A DNA stretch of 64,000 nt from Parapedobacter soli. GTDB taxonomy: Bacteria; Bacteroidota; Bacteroidia; Sphingobacteriales; Sphingobacteriaceae. The stretch spans positions 50,529 through 114,528 of the forward strand of contig NZ_JAMXAY010000008.1 in NCBI RefSeq assembly GCF_025460835.1, read 5' to 3'. Below, piece after piece: positions 29,155 through 39,816 of this stretch. Under the pieces are notes generated by a model. The model was not told the origin of the DNA. It did no database searches and was given only the letters and a program-made list of their open reading frames with translations. Position 1 is the stretch's first letter; every line of letters starts with the position of its first letter. A program made the position numbers and the translations under genes.

Positions 29155-30453
29155 CTATCGCTGGATGCCGCCGTCCATGCCGACCTTGACGTCAAACGGG
29201 TTGCAATAGGCATCCAGCAGCACGGCCATGCGCACCCGCGTTACGGGTTGCTGTTCATCGTACTCCCCTTCGAAGTGGTATCGCCGCTTCCAGTTTTTCT
29301 GTACTTGACCTTCCAGTTCATCACCCCGCTGCCCTACAAATTTGATGTAACTGAACAGGTCTGCCATGGTTATGGTGTCTACATCGGCATGGTTGATAAA
29401 CCAAATCTGGCTTCTGGAGAACAACGCATTCAGCACGGGCTTGACCTCGGCGGTGGTAACAGGCGCTTCGGCATCAAAATGCAAGCGCCCACGCCCATCT
29501 TCCCTCCCCAGTAGCATTCCGGTCGCCCCGATGCGCTGAACAGCATCAAAGTGCGAGCTTTCGAGAGCGACATCCACGAACGGTATTAGTCGTGCGTCGT
29601 ACTGCAATAGCTCACCCTGCACGTTACGCACATCCACCTTGTCGGGCGTGGTCTTGAAGAATGCTGTATATGCTGCTACCGCACCGATGGCCTGCCCCAC
29701 ATGCATCATTAAAGGGATATCTGCTTCCGTGCCCGTAGATAGTTGTTGAACCGTAGGTATGTACCGGGTTAAAAACAGATTGTAATCGCCAGTAGGAATG
29801 AGTGCCCCCAGCGGCAACGTATAGCTCCGTCCGTCGTCCTCGCCCACAGCTACCCCTGTGCGGGCGAGGCCATCATAAGGTAGCGACTGGAAATAATCGG
29901 CCGGGATTTCCGTACGGACGTTGAAGCTATCCAGCGTGCCGCGTGCCATCTGATACAACTGCCCGTCTACCGACGCGTCTACGACAGCATGAACTTTAAA
30001 GCGGCTCCGGTCGCTCAATTCCACCCGCCAATTCTTACCGGATCGTTTTACCGAGCGGAGCGTGCCTCCTTGGATTACGGTGAGGTTATTGAATTTCCCC
30101 AATATGCTGTCTACCGCATCCTGGACTAACCTGGGGTTAATCCGTCGCTTTACCGCTATAGATAGTGAATCCGTAGGCTTCTCTTTCCGTATCCCCGCCA
30201 GCAGGTTGGCCCAGATGCCGGCATCGAGGTGACTATTGTTTGCAATGGAAACAGATTCCGACGTCAGTTCCGGCATCATACGGTCACCATTGACCACCCA
30301 TACGGTATTCAGGTTAGACATCGCCGATTGTAAAGCTGCGGCATAAGCGTCAGCCCCATAGCCATACACAAGTACCTGCGGGCGCTTCCGCTGCGCACTT
30401 CCTAGAAACGGAATCGTTAAGAGCAAACAAAAAAGCACGTATCTTTTATCCAT
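29155..30453 (-). CDS. Exported FAD-dependent oxidoreductase
   Basis: This 432-residue protein has a signal peptide (about 1-20, ending LGSAQ). It is followed by a dinucleotide-binding fold ([15 protein letters not shown], about 25-40), [12 protein letters not shown] near 175 and a C-terminal segment like that of FAD_oxidored family proteins of Bacteroidetes. The GxGxxG motif is altered (GYGADA), so cofactor binding is likely but not certain. The ATG at 30453 is used because it opens on the signal peptide. It diverges from glnS. Confidence 0.65.
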   Translation of the reverse strand: MDKRYVLFCLLLTIPFLGSAQRKRPQVLVYGYGADAYAAALQSAMSNLNTVWVVNGDRMMPELTSESVSIANNSHLDAGIWANLLAGIRKEKPTDSLSIAVKRRINPRLVQDAVDSILGKFNNLTVIQGGTLRSVKRSGKNWRVELSDRSRFKVHAVVDASVDGQLYQMARGTLDSFNVRTEIPADYFQSLPYDGLARTGVAVGEDDGRSYTLPLGALIPTGDYNLFLTRYIPTVQQLSTGTEADIPLMMHVGQAIGAVAAYTAFFKTTPDKVDVRNVQGELLQYDARLIPFVDVALESSHFDAVQRIGATGMLLGREDGRGRLHFDAEAPVTTAEVKPVLNALFSRSQIWFINHADVDTITMADLFSYIKFVGQRGDELEGQVQKNWKRRYHFEGEYDEQQPVTRVRMAVLLDAYCNPFDVKVGMDGGIQR

Positions 30454-30505
30454 ACTCAACAATTTAGAAGAAAACGTAAAATTAGACATAATAGCCGAAA
30501 ACAGC

Positions 30506-30513
30506 TACCTTTG
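30506..30513 (+). promoter_or_regulatory. -7 box of glnS directly before its start codon
   Basis: TACCTTTG matches the consensus and ends only 4 bp before the glnS ATG at 30518. With the usual distance to the transcription start the mRNA would have almost no leader. The -33 position is poor. Confidence 0.5.
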
Positions 30514-30517
30514 CACT

Positions 30518-32188
30518 ATGGAAAATGAAGAAAAATCCCTCAATTTCATAGAAGAGATTGTCGAAAAAGATATTCAAAACAGTACCCATGGCGGCCGGGT
30601 ACTGACCCGCTTCCCGCCTGAACCGAACGGCTATCTGCACATCGGCCATGCAAAATCCATCGTACTCAATTTCGGATTGGCCCAAAAATACGGAGGCAAG
30701 ACCAATTTACGATTCGACGATACCAATCCGTTGACGGAAGAGACGGAGTACGTAGAGAGCATAAAAAACGATATCCGGTGGCTGGGCTTCGAATGGGAAG
30801 AAGAGCGCTATACATCCGATTACTTCGAAACGCTATACAACTTTGCCATCACACTTATAAAAAAAGGATTGGCTTATGTAGACGACAGCACGTCGGATGC
30901 CATAGCCGCTGCCAAAGGCACACCTACGGAGCCCGGCAAGCCTACCCCCTACCGCTCGCGGAGTGTGGACGAAAATCTTCGCCTATTTGAAGAAATGCGC
31001 GACGGAAAACACGCAGAAGGCTCAAAGGTGCTGCGGGCTAAGATCGATCTTTCCAGCCCCAACATGCACATGCGCGACCCGCTGTTGTACCGCATAAAGC
31101 ACGCACACCACCACCGGACGGGCAATAAGTGGTGTATATATCCGATGTATGATTTCGCACACGGGCAGAGCGACTCCATCGAGGAAATCACACATTCAAT
31201 TTGCACGCTGGAATTCGTACCGCATCGGCCACTGTATGATTGGCTCATCGAAAAGCTGGAGATATTCCCGTCCAAACAGTACGAATTTGCCCGGCTCAAC
31301 CTCAATTATACAGTGATGAGCAAGCGGAAGTTGCTCCAACTGGTCAACGAAAAATACGTTGAGGGCTGGGATGACCCGCGTATGCCCACTATCAGCGGAC
31401 TACGCCGGCGGGGATATACGCCTGCGAGTATCCGCAATTTCTGCGAGCGTATCGGGGTAGCCAAGCGCGAAAACATCATTGATGTGGGACTGCTCGAATT
31501 CTGCATCCGGGAGGATCTCAACAAAACCGCCTGGCGCCGTATGGCCGTGCTCGACCCCGTCAAATTGGTCATCACCAACTATCCGGAGGGTGAAGTGGAG
31601 ATGTTGGTGGGCGAGAACAATCCAGAGGCTGCCGACGGCGAGGGTAGCCGGCCCCTTCCGTTCAGCAATACATTATGGATTGAGCGGGACGATTTCATGG
31701 AAAACCCACCTAAGAAGTTCTTCCGGCTGGGCCCGGGGTTGATGGTTCGGCTTAAACACGCCTATATCGTTAGATGCGACGATTTTGTGAAGGATACCGA
31801 CGGGAATATTACGGAAATCCGCTGCAGTTACATCCCCGAATCCAAGAGCGGCGAAGACACCAGCGGCATAAAGGTAAAGGGAACCATCCATTGGGTAAGC
31901 GCCCTCCACGCAAAAACGGTGGAAGTGAGGCTATACGACCGGCTATTCAATGTGGAGAATCCCGCGGCAGAGGAAGATTTCCGGGCAACGATCAATCCGG
32001 ATAGCCTGCAGATCATCGAGAAAGCATATGTGGAGCCCGACCTGCTGCAAGCCATCCCCGGCAAGGGATATCAGTTTATCCGAAAAGGATACTTCACACT
32101 CGATACCAAGTCGACCCCAGATAAATTAGTTTTCAACCGGACGGTAACCCTACGGGATACATGGGCAAAAGAAGTTAACAGGGGCTAG
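30518..32188 (+). CDS. glnS: Glutaminyl-tRNA synthetase
   Basis: This class I synthetase charges tRNA-Gln. At 556 residues it is close to the E. coli enzyme. The HIGH motif is intact at 41-44 in [15 protein letters not shown], and the KMSKS loop is represented by VMSKR near residue 266. A C-terminal anticodon-binding beta-barrel region follows (about 345-550). The N-terminus ([10 protein letters not shown]) aligns with the family start, supporting ATG 30518 despite the very close -7 box. It is followed by a terminator shared with metF. Confidence 0.96.
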   Translation: MENEEKSLNFIEEIVEKDIQNSTHGGRVLTRFPPEPNGYLHIGHAKSIVLNFGLAQKYGGKTNLRFDDTNPLTEETEYVESIKNDIRWLGFEWEEERYTSDYFETLYNFAITLIKKGLAYVDDSTSDAIAAAKGTPTEPGKPTPYRSRSVDENLRLFEEMRDGKHAEGSKVLRAKIDLSSPNMHMRDPLLYRIKHAHHHRTGNKWCIYPMYDFAHGQSDSIEEITHSICTLEFVPHRPLYDWLIEKLEIFPSKQYEFARLNLNYTVMSKRKLLQLVNEKYVEGWDDPRMPTISGLRRRGYTPASIRNFCERIGVAKRENIIDVGLLEFCIREDLNKTAWRRMAVLDPVKLVITNYPEGEVEMLVGENNPEAADGEGSRPLPFSNTLWIERDDFMENPPKKFFRLGPGLMVRLKHAYIVRCDDFVKDTDGNITEIRCSYIPESKSGEDTSGIKVKGTIHWVSALHAKTVEVRLYDRLFNVENPAAEEDFRATINPDSLQIIEKAYVEPDLLQAIPGKGYQFIRKGYFTLDTKSTPDKLVFNRTVTLRDTWAKEVNRG

Positions 32189-32216
32189 CGCGGAAGCAGG
32201 TAGGCGTTGAGCGTAC

Positions 32217-32241
32217 AAGGCGGTCGTTAAAACACCGCCTT
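32217..32241. terminator. Terminator between glnS and metF
   Basis: 8-bp perfect arms AAGGCGGT and ACCGCCTT are separated by 9 bases. The hairpin overlaps the metF stop codon and can serve both convergent genes. Confidence 0.7.
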
Positions 32242-33183
32242 TATAATTCGTTTGGTGGGCTTCGGGTTACCCATGGTATAAAAATGCAATACCGGCGCTC
32301 CCATTTCTTTAAGTTCCCTGCATTGGTGGATCATCCATTCAATGCCAACTTCGCGTACTTCCTCTTCCGATTTACAGGCATGCACGGCTTCACTCAGCTC
32401 CAGCGGGATATCAAGGTGGAAGGTCTTGGGGAGGCTTACCAGCTGCTTACTGCTTGTAAGCGGCTTTAAACCTGGTATAATGGGTATGTTGATACCATTC
32501 GCCCGGCAGTTGTCTACAAATGCTTTGTATTTACTATTGTCAAAAAACATCTGGGTCACGATAAAATCAGCACCCAGATCCACCTTCAGTTTCAGGTATC
32601 TGAAATCGGTATCCAAATTGGGCGACTCGAAATGCTTTTCAGGGTATCCCGCCACTCCAATACAGAAATCTGTCTTTTCGGAGTTCTCCATATGCTCATG
32701 GAGGTATTGCCCATTATTCATATTGACCACATGCTGCAACAGTTCGGAAGCGTATGCGTGGCCGCCCGGCGTAGGAATGAATGAACTGTCACTCTTTCGC
32801 GCGTCACCCCTAAGTACCAATACATTATCTATACCCAGAAACTGCAAATCAATAAGGGCATTTTCGGTTTCATCTTTGGTAAACCCACCGCAGATCAGAT
32901 GCGGTACGGCATCCACCTTATACTTATTCATGATAGCGGCACAGGTGGCTACGGTACTTGGCCGCTTCCGGTAAGCTACCTTTTCCAATAGCCCATTGGG
33001 GTGCTGCTTATAAATATAGTCTTCGCGCAGGTAAGTTACGTCGATGAAGGGGGGTTCGAACTCCATCAAGGGGTCGATGGCATTAAAAATAGACTGGATA
33101 CTCTGCCCTTTTATGGGTGGTAGTATCTCAAACGAGTAGAGGGTCTTCCCCTTCGCATTTTTAATATGTTCGGTTACCTTCAT
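32227..33183 (-). CDS. metF: 5,10-methylenetetrahydrofolate reductase
   Basis: This flavin enzyme reduces methylene-THF to methyl-THF for methionine synthesis. The 318 residues and the segments SFEILPP, VDAVPHLICGGFT, NVLVLRGD and GADFIVTQMFFDN are diagnostic of MetF. It has its own promoter, and no methionine synthase gene is adjacent. Confidence 0.95.
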   Translation of the reverse strand: MKVTEHIKNAKGKTLYSFEILPPIKGQSIQSIFNAIDPLMEFEPPFIDVTYLREDYIYKQHPNGLLEKVAYRKRPSTVATCAAIMNKYKVDAVPHLICGGFTKDETENALIDLQFLGIDNVLVLRGDARKSDSSFIPTPGGHAYASELLQHVVNMNNGQYLHEHMENSEKTDFCIGVAGYPEKHFESPNLDTDFRYLKLKVDLGADFIVTQMFFDNSKYKAFVDNCRANGINIPIIPGLKPLTSSKQLVSLPKTFHLDIPLELSEAVHACKSEEEVREVGIEWMIHQCRELKEMGAPVLHFYTMGNPKPTKRIIKAVF

Positions 33184-33205
33184 ATCACCTTATTAAAACA
33201 GCCGC

Positions 33206-33236
33206 CAAACTTAGCCAAATTCTTTTTCAATGCCAA
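33206..33236 (-). promoter_or_regulatory. Promoter of metF
   Basis: On the minus strand TTGG (33233-33236), a 19-bp spacer and TAAGTTTG (33206-33213) are followed after 22 bp by the metF ATG. No riboswitch-like structure was recognised in this short leader. Confidence 0.65.
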
Positions 33237-33315
33237 GCGGTTTCGCGGGCCATGCAGACCATTACTTCATCGGTTCATCGTAGGCGCGCTCGCCCGAAGT
33301 GGCACGGTGGCCTTT

Positions 33316-33837
33316 TTACAAATAGATGTCGATCAGCCCATCAGGCAAATTAACATCGATGGTTCTATTCGTCCGATCCGTAGACAGTATCCATTCATCG
33401 GCAAGTGGGAACAGCACTTCATTCCCTTTATACATCACGGCGGCCACATGCTGCTGTGGGTACTGGTGGATTTCAACAATCTCACCTAGGGGACCATAAT
33501 TTTTATCTGTCACCGAATACCCCTTTAAGTCGGTAAGGCGAAAGTCGTCCGGGCCGCGCTGGGGTAGTTTGCTATCTGGCAGGTAAACCCGCTTGCGGAC
33601 CAGTGGCTGGGCCTGATCGATATGATCTACGTCATCAAAGAAGAGATAAGCCGTACGATTGGGCAACACGTTGACAGCCCTTACGAAATAAGGCACCAAT
33701 TTTCCATCAATTTGTAGAAATAGGATATCCAGGTCCAGGCTTTTATAATCGTCAAATTCAAAAAACAACTGCACCTCACCTTTGAGTCCGCGGGTTTTAC
33801 TGATATAGCCGATATAAAAATGATTACTTACTTCCAT
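33316..33837 (-). CDS. rimM: Ribosome maturation factor RimM
   Basis: This assembly factor for the 30S head binds S19. The 173 residues have the N-terminal RimM barrel (YIGYISKTRGLKGEVQLFFE) and a C-terminal PRC barrel (about 100-170). It follows rpsP on the same strand, the usual gene order, although a hairpin lies in the 107-bp gap between them. Confidence 0.93.
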   Translation of the reverse strand: MEVSNHFYIGYISKTRGLKGEVQLFFEFDDYKSLDLDILFLQIDGKLVPYFVRAVNVLPNRTAYLFFDDVDHIDQAQPLVRKRVYLPDSKLPQRGPDDFRLTDLKGYSVTDKNYGPLGEIVEIHQYPQQHVAAVMYKGNEVLFPLADEWILSTDRTNRTIDVNLPDGLIDIYL

Positions 33838-33875
33838 TTGATACTAAATGGTTGGGTTCTGTAGACGTAAAGAAA

Positions 33876-33916
33876 GCAAAAACCGCTCTAAGCGGGTAGA
33901 CCCCTCCTGAGCGGCT
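33876..33916 (-). terminator. Hairpin between rpsP and rimM
   Basis: In the direction of transcription a GCCGCTC...GAGCGG stem (arms at 33909-33914 and 33883-33888, with an inner GGG/CCC stem) is followed by TTTTTGC. It looks like an intrinsic terminator or attenuator that would limit rimM relative to rpsP. Confidence 0.65.
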
Positions 33917-33944
33917 TTTCTGTGCTGGATGAATAAACCAACGG

Positions 33945-34577
33945 TTATTCTTCCGTTTTCTTTTCTTCTTCGGCACCAGCTTCTGAGGCCCCTGCATCAG
34001 CTACGGGAGCTTCCGTAGTTTCAGCTGCAGCAGTTTCCGCAGTTGCTTCCACCACTTCTTCACCCTCAGCCACCACTTCCTCTACAGGAGCTTCAGCCTC
34101 TGGAGTCTCTTCTGCCGGAGGGGTATTCTTTGCGGCTACGGTAGCCGCGACAGCCTCTTTGCGTTTCGCTTCCACAGCCAGTGCGGCTTTCTTCGCTTCT
34201 TCCTTGGTTTGTGCTACGTTTTGCGCTTTACCCTGGATTTTTGCTTCCTTAGCTTTCAGCCATTCGTCAAATTTGGCGTCGGCGGCAGCTTCATCAAAAG
34301 CACCCTTCTTTACGCCACCCAGCAAATGCTTCTTGTAAAGCACCCCTTTATAGGATAGGATAGCGCGGGTGGTATCCGTGGGTTGAGCACCTTTGGCCAA
34401 CCAATCAAGTGCCCGATCGAAATTCAAATCGATGGTAGCAGGATTTGTGTTGGGGTTGTAAGAGCCGATACGCTCGATGAATTTGCCATCACGTGGTGAA
34501 CGTGAATCGGCTACTACTAGATGGTAAAAAGGTTTCCCTTTCTTACCGTGTCTTTGCAATCTAATTTTAACTGCCAT
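33945..34577 (-). CDS. rpsP: 30S ribosomal protein S16 with long C-terminal tail
   Basis: The first about 80 residues are a normal S16 ([20 protein letters not shown]). The protein reaches 210 residues because of a Lys/Ala-rich linker (about 95-145) and a low-complexity Ala/Glu/Pro tail (about 150-210). Extended S16 proteins are known in Bacteroidetes, but the tail role is not established. Its own -7 box lies at 34636-34643. Confidence 0.95.
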   Translation of the reverse strand: MAVKIRLQRHGKKGKPFYHLVVADSRSPRDGKFIERIGSYNPNTNPATIDLNFDRALDWLAKGAQPTDTTRAILSYKGVLYKKHLLGGVKKGAFDEAAADAKFDEWLKAKEAKIQGKAQNVAQTKEEAKKAALAVEAKRKEAVAATVAAKNTPPAEETPEAEAPVEEVVAEGEEVVEATAETAAAETTEAPVADAGASEAGAEEEKKTEE

Positions 34578-34635
34578 TCTTCTTTGCTAATTATGTATAC
34601 AACATAGTTCCCGGAAGCCTTGTGCTGCGGGGCTG

Positions 34636-34643
34636 CAAAGATA
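34636..34643 (-). promoter_or_regulatory. -7 box of rpsP
   Basis: TATCTTTG on the minus strand matches the consensus; TTGG at 34660-34663 is a possible -33 with a short 16-bp spacer. The leader would be about 55 nt. Confidence 0.5.
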
Positions 34644-34691
34644 ATCAATTATTTGATAACCAAGCGCGCCAGGCCGTTTTATTTTTGGAGC

Positions 34692-35570
34692 TTATCGTTC
34701 ATAGCCAAACCGTTTCAGGTAATTGTCTTTTTTCCGCCAGTCGGGGATCACCTTGACGAATAGCTCCAAAAACACCTTCTTTTGAAGAAACTCTTCGATA
34801 TCCTGCCTTGCATAAGTACCCACTTTCTTTATCATGCTGCCCCCCTTGCCGATAAGGATATTCTTTTGCGACTCACGTTCGACAATGATTTCTCCACTGA
34901 TCCGTGTGATATGCTCCTCTTCTTTAAATGCCGTGATGACCACCTCCGTGCTGTATGGGATTTCCTTTTCATACAGTTTAAACACTTTCTCGCGGATAAT
35001 TTCCGAAACGAAAAACCGCTCGTTCTTATCAGTAAGGGTATCCTTATCGTAATAAGGTGGATGTTCTGGTAGATGGTCGAGGATAAATTGCATTACCGCT
35101 TGGATATTGTGGTCATGTAATGCGGATATTGCATAAACGGCGTTCGGCGCCACAGTCTCTTGCCAATAGGCTGCCTTGGCCTTGACCTCTTCCTCCGTAG
35201 ATTTATCAATTTTATTAATCAGTACTGCTACAGGCGACTCGGTTGCTTTCAGTTTCTCGATGATATCACTTTCGTCGTGCCGTTCGTGTATATCGGCAAC
35301 CAACAGGATGACATCCGCATCTATTAAAGACCCCTGCACCGCGTTCATCATGGAAGTTTGCAGGGTATACACCGGTTTTATCACGCCCGGTGTATCTGAG
35401 AAAACGATTTGATAATCAGGGTCGTTTACGACACCAATTATACGATGACGGGTCGTTTGGGCTTTTGGGGTAATAATCGATAGCTTCTCACCCACTAACG
35501 CATTCATTAAGGTTGACTTACCCGCATTGGGTTTTCCTACAATACTGACAAAACCTGCTTTATGCGCCAT
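34692..35570 (-). CDS. era: GTPase Era
   Basis: This essential GTPase for 16S rRNA maturation and 30S assembly has 292 residues, with G1 GKPNAGKST (residues 12-20), switch II DTPG and NKID (G4), followed by a C-terminal KH RNA-binding domain (about 205-290, containing the GKGGSMIKKVG signature). ATG 35570 is chosen because MAHKAGFVSIVGKPN is the family start; an upstream in-frame ATG would add 18 residues not seen in Era. It is the last chromosomal gene before the tRNA and element junction. Confidence 0.95.
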   Translation of the reverse strand: MAHKAGFVSIVGKPNAGKSTLMNALVGEKLSIITPKAQTTRHRIIGVVNDPDYQIVFSDTPGVIKPVYTLQTSMMNAVQGSLIDADVILLVADIHERHDESDIIEKLKATESPVAVLINKIDKSTEEEVKAKAAYWQETVAPNAVYAISALHDHNIQAVMQFILDHLPEHPPYYDKDTLTDKNERFFVSEIIREKVFKLYEKEIPYSTEVVITAFKEEEHITRISGEIIVERESQKNILIGKGGSMIKKVGTYARQDIEEFLQKKVFLELFVKVIPDWRKKDNYLKRFGYER

Positions 35571-35584
35571 TTTTTTCAATCTAA

Positions 35585-35616
35585 TTTGCTTTGCAAAGAA
35601 ACAAATTATATCTTTG
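35585..35616 (+). promoter_or_regulatory. Promoter of the initiator tRNA gene
   Basis: TTTG (35585-35588), a 20-bp spacer and TATCTTTG (35609-35616) form a near-ideal Bacteroidetes promoter 36 bp before the mature tRNA 5' end. Confidence 0.75.
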
Positions 35617-35651
35617 CAGTCCAATTCAGAAAAAGAATTGAAAAACTACAG

Positions 35652-37300
<1,649 letters not shown>

Positions 37301-37360
37301 AAGCGATCAAATTAAAGGTTCGTGTTAGACAATGCTCTAATATACTAAAAATCAGCTGAT

Positions 37361-37543
37361 TTATCCTGTTTTTGCTTCTGTTTTTTTATAATAATCGAGT
37401 GCAATTTCCACAAAAATGCGGATAGTCCGGATGATTTCCTGCGCCTGTTCATCGGTAACATTTTCAAACATGGGGAAGGACTTTACTTCTTCCACCGTAA
37501 GATCGTGTTTCCTTGTTATATCTTCTTTGTTTATGTATTTCAT
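37361..37543 (-). CDS. Small hypothetical protein near the recombinase
   Basis: A 60-residue acidic protein (MKYINKEDITRKHDLTVEEV start) predicted to be mostly helical. It lies 60 bp upstream of the recombinase on the same strand and may be co-transcribed. The size and position would suit an accessory such as a recombination directionality factor, but no helix-turn-helix is evident and no family is recognised. Confidence 0.5.
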   Translation of the reverse strand: MKYINKEDITRKHDLTVEEVKSFPMFENVTDEQAQEIIRTIRIFVEIALDYYKKTEAKTG

Positions 37544-37610
37544 GGTAAGGTGTCTTTGAATAAAGAGCGGCGGATCTATCGCTCCTATCTAAATTAAAAA
37601 ATCACAATAA

Positions 37611-37656
37611 TTTGATATACAGCATATTATTAGCTATATTTGTCTGTATAAGGAGG
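37611..37656 (+). promoter_or_regulatory. Strong promoter and Shine-Dalgarno for the small membrane protein
   Basis: TTTG (37611-37614), a 20-bp spacer, TATATTTG (37635-37642) and AAGGAGG (37650-37656), 7 nt before the ATG at 37664. A full SD is unusual in Bacteroidetes. Confidence 0.75.
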
Positions 37657-37663
37657 TCTTGCT

Positions 37664-37894
37664 ATGAAGACATTTGTTTACCTGTGCATCACAAGCATTA
37701 TCGGCTCCGGGGCATTCCTTGCCGCGTTGTCCATGTCTAATCCGTGGCCGGCATATGCCGTGGGCTTTGGGGTGTGGGGATTGTTCTTTTTTGGAGTGGT
37801 TAAACGTTCGCAAGAGGCTGCAAAGCGTCGCAAACGGGAAAGGTTGCTCGATGAGTGGCTAGGTTCGCAGTCGCGTGGCGGTAGGAATTACTGA
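37664..37894 (+). CDS. Small two-helix membrane protein
   Basis: This 76-residue protein has two hydrophobic helices (about residues 4-24 and 30-46) and a strongly basic tail (KRSQEAAKRRKRERL). It is one of the few plus-strand genes of the element, with an ideal promoter and a strong SD. A 10-bp hairpin follows its stop. It diverges from the small gene at 37361. No family recognised; candidates are an exclusion or regulatory membrane protein. Confidence 0.65.
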   Translation: MKTFVYLCITSIIGSGAFLAALSMSNPWPAYAVGFGVWGLFFFGVVKRSQEAAKRRKRERLLDEWLGSQSRGGRNY

Positions 37895-37916
37895 GACGGT
37901 AACAGCTTACCGTTTC
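37893..37916 (+). terminator. Hairpin after the small membrane protein
   Basis: GAGACGGTAA and TTACCGTTTC form a 10-bp stem (one G-T pair) with loop CAGC, overlapping the stop codon. There is no long T-run, so termination is uncertain. Confidence 0.45.
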
Positions 37917-38004
37917 CCACCACCGCCGTTGGATTTCCGAAAGCTCCGTGCGATTTCCGAATGGTGTATTTTTCTTTTGCCGGTAGATGCAAAGGATTGA
38001 ATCG

Positions 38005-38526
38005 TCAGCGGCTATGCCTTATGGACAATGGCCTGTCGATAGACAGGATTTCGATTTGAGAGGCAGTGAAAACAACGTACTCCGGTACATTCTTACCGAA
38101 GTCGGAAATAATACCATCATACCCCGCTCCGACCATCATCCTGTGGGCATCTTCGTTATTCAGGGCGTCGTGCATCTCGCCGAGTTCCCCCAAACTTATT
38201 TCATCATACAAAGCCTGTAGCGCTGTGGGATTGTCCAGCTTTTCACCCGTTCCGATTTCCCAGATCAGGGACGCCTGGCTTTCCTCGTTGAAAATGGAAT
38301 GAATGCGCAGATCGAGAGGGTTTCTAATGTCCAAGTGTGCCGTGACGATGGTGTCGCCGAACATCAGGACGTTTTCTTTTTTGCTGGAAAAGAAAAAACC
38401 GTGTACCGTATTGTCCCAAGCGGTATTACTGCCGCGGTAGTGATCCTCGAACTGGTCGAAGAAAGCGTGCGTACCATGGTAGAACAGCATATTCGGATCG
38501 ACTTCCATCTTTTTATACTCATACAT
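38005..38526 (-). CDS. Predicted ADP-ribosyltransferase-fold protein (ART-PolyVal-like)
   Basis: This 173-residue protein shows the core of ART-like domains from mobile elements: FYHGT at 15-19, GFFFSS at 43-48, a strand VTAHLDIRNPLDL, GYDGI at 135-139 and EYVVF..SQI at 149-158. In such enzymes His17 would contact NAD+ and a C-terminal acidic or Gln residue is catalytic; which residue serves here is unclear. It begins immediately after the Dam stop codon (TAG abutting ATG), so the two are probably co-expressed. The alternative is a structural protein with a decayed ART fold. Confidence 0.6.
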   Translation of the reverse strand: MYEYKKMEVDPNMLFYHGTHAFFDQFEDHYRGSNTAWDNTVHGFFFSSKKENVLMFGDTIVTAHLDIRNPLDLRIHSIFNEESQASLIWEIGTGEKLDNPTALQALYDEISLGELGEMHDALNNEDAHRMMVGAGYDGIISDFGKNVPEYVVFTASQIEILSIDRPLSIRHSR

Positions 38527-39369
38527 CTATTCGGGATTTAGCGGTTCTTCAAAGGCGGTCAGTTGCTCACCGATTGGGTAATTAGCCACGAGCATTTCAG
38601 TCTTGGTCTTTTGGTCGCCGCCTTTGGCATTGACGGATACCTTCTGCCTGACCGACCATTTCTGCCAACCATGTTGTTTAGTATACCGCTCAAGTGGCGG
38701 CGAGGGATAGGATGAGAGCAGGAACTTACCTTTTATCTTGCTGAGCAGGTATAGCAATTCCTCATAATCCCGCTCGCTGTACCCGTCGTAATGCCCGAGG
38801 TCAGAGTTGTAGTAAGGAGGGTCACAGTAGAAGAAACTCTCCGGGGTATCCCTGCTGGCGATGACATACAGCGCATCGGCACATTCGAGCTGACACCTTT
38901 CCAGCCGGGTTGCAAATACCTTAGTAAATCCATCCCTTTTGGCATTGACTTTCCTGGTGGTTGTGTTGGAAGTCACATCAAATCCCCAACTACCGTTGAG
39001 CTTACTGCTGAACGATTGCGAGCTGAGTACCCATACAGCCCAGGCCCGTTTTACGTCCGAAAACATATCGGGATTGTTGTAAACGACCCATGCCTTCCGG
39101 TGCAGGTCACGACTGTGGAGGCTGTTTCGTATTTCGGCTTCCAGTCGGGCAAAGCCCTCCTTGACTACCCGGTAGAAGTTGATCAGCTCGCCGTTGGTGT
39201 CGTTGATGACCTCAACCTTAGAGGGGCGCTTGGCAAAGAAGATGGCGGCACCGCCGATAAACGGTTCGCAGTAGAGCGTGTGTCGCGGTATGAGCGAGAC
39301 GATGCGGGCGGCAAGCTTCTGTTTTCCGCCGTAATAGCTGATGGGAGTCTTTAGCCTGATCATGTTCAT
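38527..39369 (-). CDS. DNA adenine methyltransferase (D12 class)
   Basis: This 280-residue N6-adenine methylase has motif I-like YYGGKQK (12-18) and EPFIGGAA (35-42), and catalytic DPPYY (183-187). The length and order fit Dam/MboIA-type alpha-class enzymes. No restriction endonuclease gene is adjacent, so this looks like an orphan methylase, perhaps modifying element DNA against host restriction or affecting regulation. The recognition sequence (GATC is the family norm) is not provable here. It is followed without a gap by the ART-like gene. Confidence 0.92.
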   Translation of the reverse strand: MNMIRLKTPISYYGGKQKLAARIVSLIPRHTLYCEPFIGGAAIFFAKRPSKVEVINDTNGELINFYRVVKEGFARLEAEIRNSLHSRDLHRKAWVVYNNPDMFSDVKRAWAVWVLSSQSFSSKLNGSWGFDVTSNTTTRKVNAKRDGFTKVFATRLERCQLECADALYVIASRDTPESFFYCDPPYYNSDLGHYDGYSERDYEELLYLLSKIKGKFLLSSYPSPPLERYTKQHGWQKWSVRQKVSVNAKGGDQKTKTEMLVANYPIGEQLTAFEEPLNPE

Positions 39370-39387
39370 ATCAATTGTCGTAAAGAG

Positions 39388-39588
39388 TCAGAGAATCTCG
39401 TTGATGGTAAAGTCCATGGGTCTGCCTTCCACCAGCAGCGTTACGCGGCTCTTGAGGGCAGGCTTATCCATGCCCTGAACGGGGAAGCGCTTGCCATTGA
39501 GGTGGTAATGCGGCGAAGACGGTTCAAGGTTGAGTGTGGCGTAGCCAGATGCCCTGATCCGGTCTACGCGCTGAAATAGTTTGTTCAT
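39388..39588 (-). CDS. Small hypothetical protein
   Basis: This 66-residue basic protein starts MNKLFQRVDRIRASGYATLN. It lies 18 bp upstream of the methylase gene. The frame is open to 39813, but the extra N-terminal part (MPEGLRPSLDRC...) is Arg-rich and unlike coding sequence; ATG at 39588 or 39621 seems more likely. No family recognised. Confidence 0.5.
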   Translation of the reverse strand: MNKLFQRVDRIRASGYATLNLEPSSPHYHLNGKRFPVQGMDKPALKSRVTLLVEGRPMDFTINEIL

Positions 39589-39816
39589 GCTGAATGGTTT
39601 GATAAAAATGATAGATCCCATCCTGGGATAGTCTTGTGCGGTGGTTAAAAGCGTGGTCTTAAAGCGCACGGGCGGTATTTGCCGATGGCTGGGGGTGCGC
39701 TTTATGTCCACGCGTGCGATGCCCAGGAGGTTTGCGGCCGTCCCGCCGCTGGAACGCACCCGGCGATAGCGTGGTGCGCAGCGGTCTAGGGACGGCCGCA
39801 GTCCTTCGGGCAATGG

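Noticed and set aside
39589..39813. N-terminal extension of the small protein ending at 39388
   Set aside because: The extension is Arg-rich and unlike neighbouring proteins; the later ATG gives a sensible small protein.
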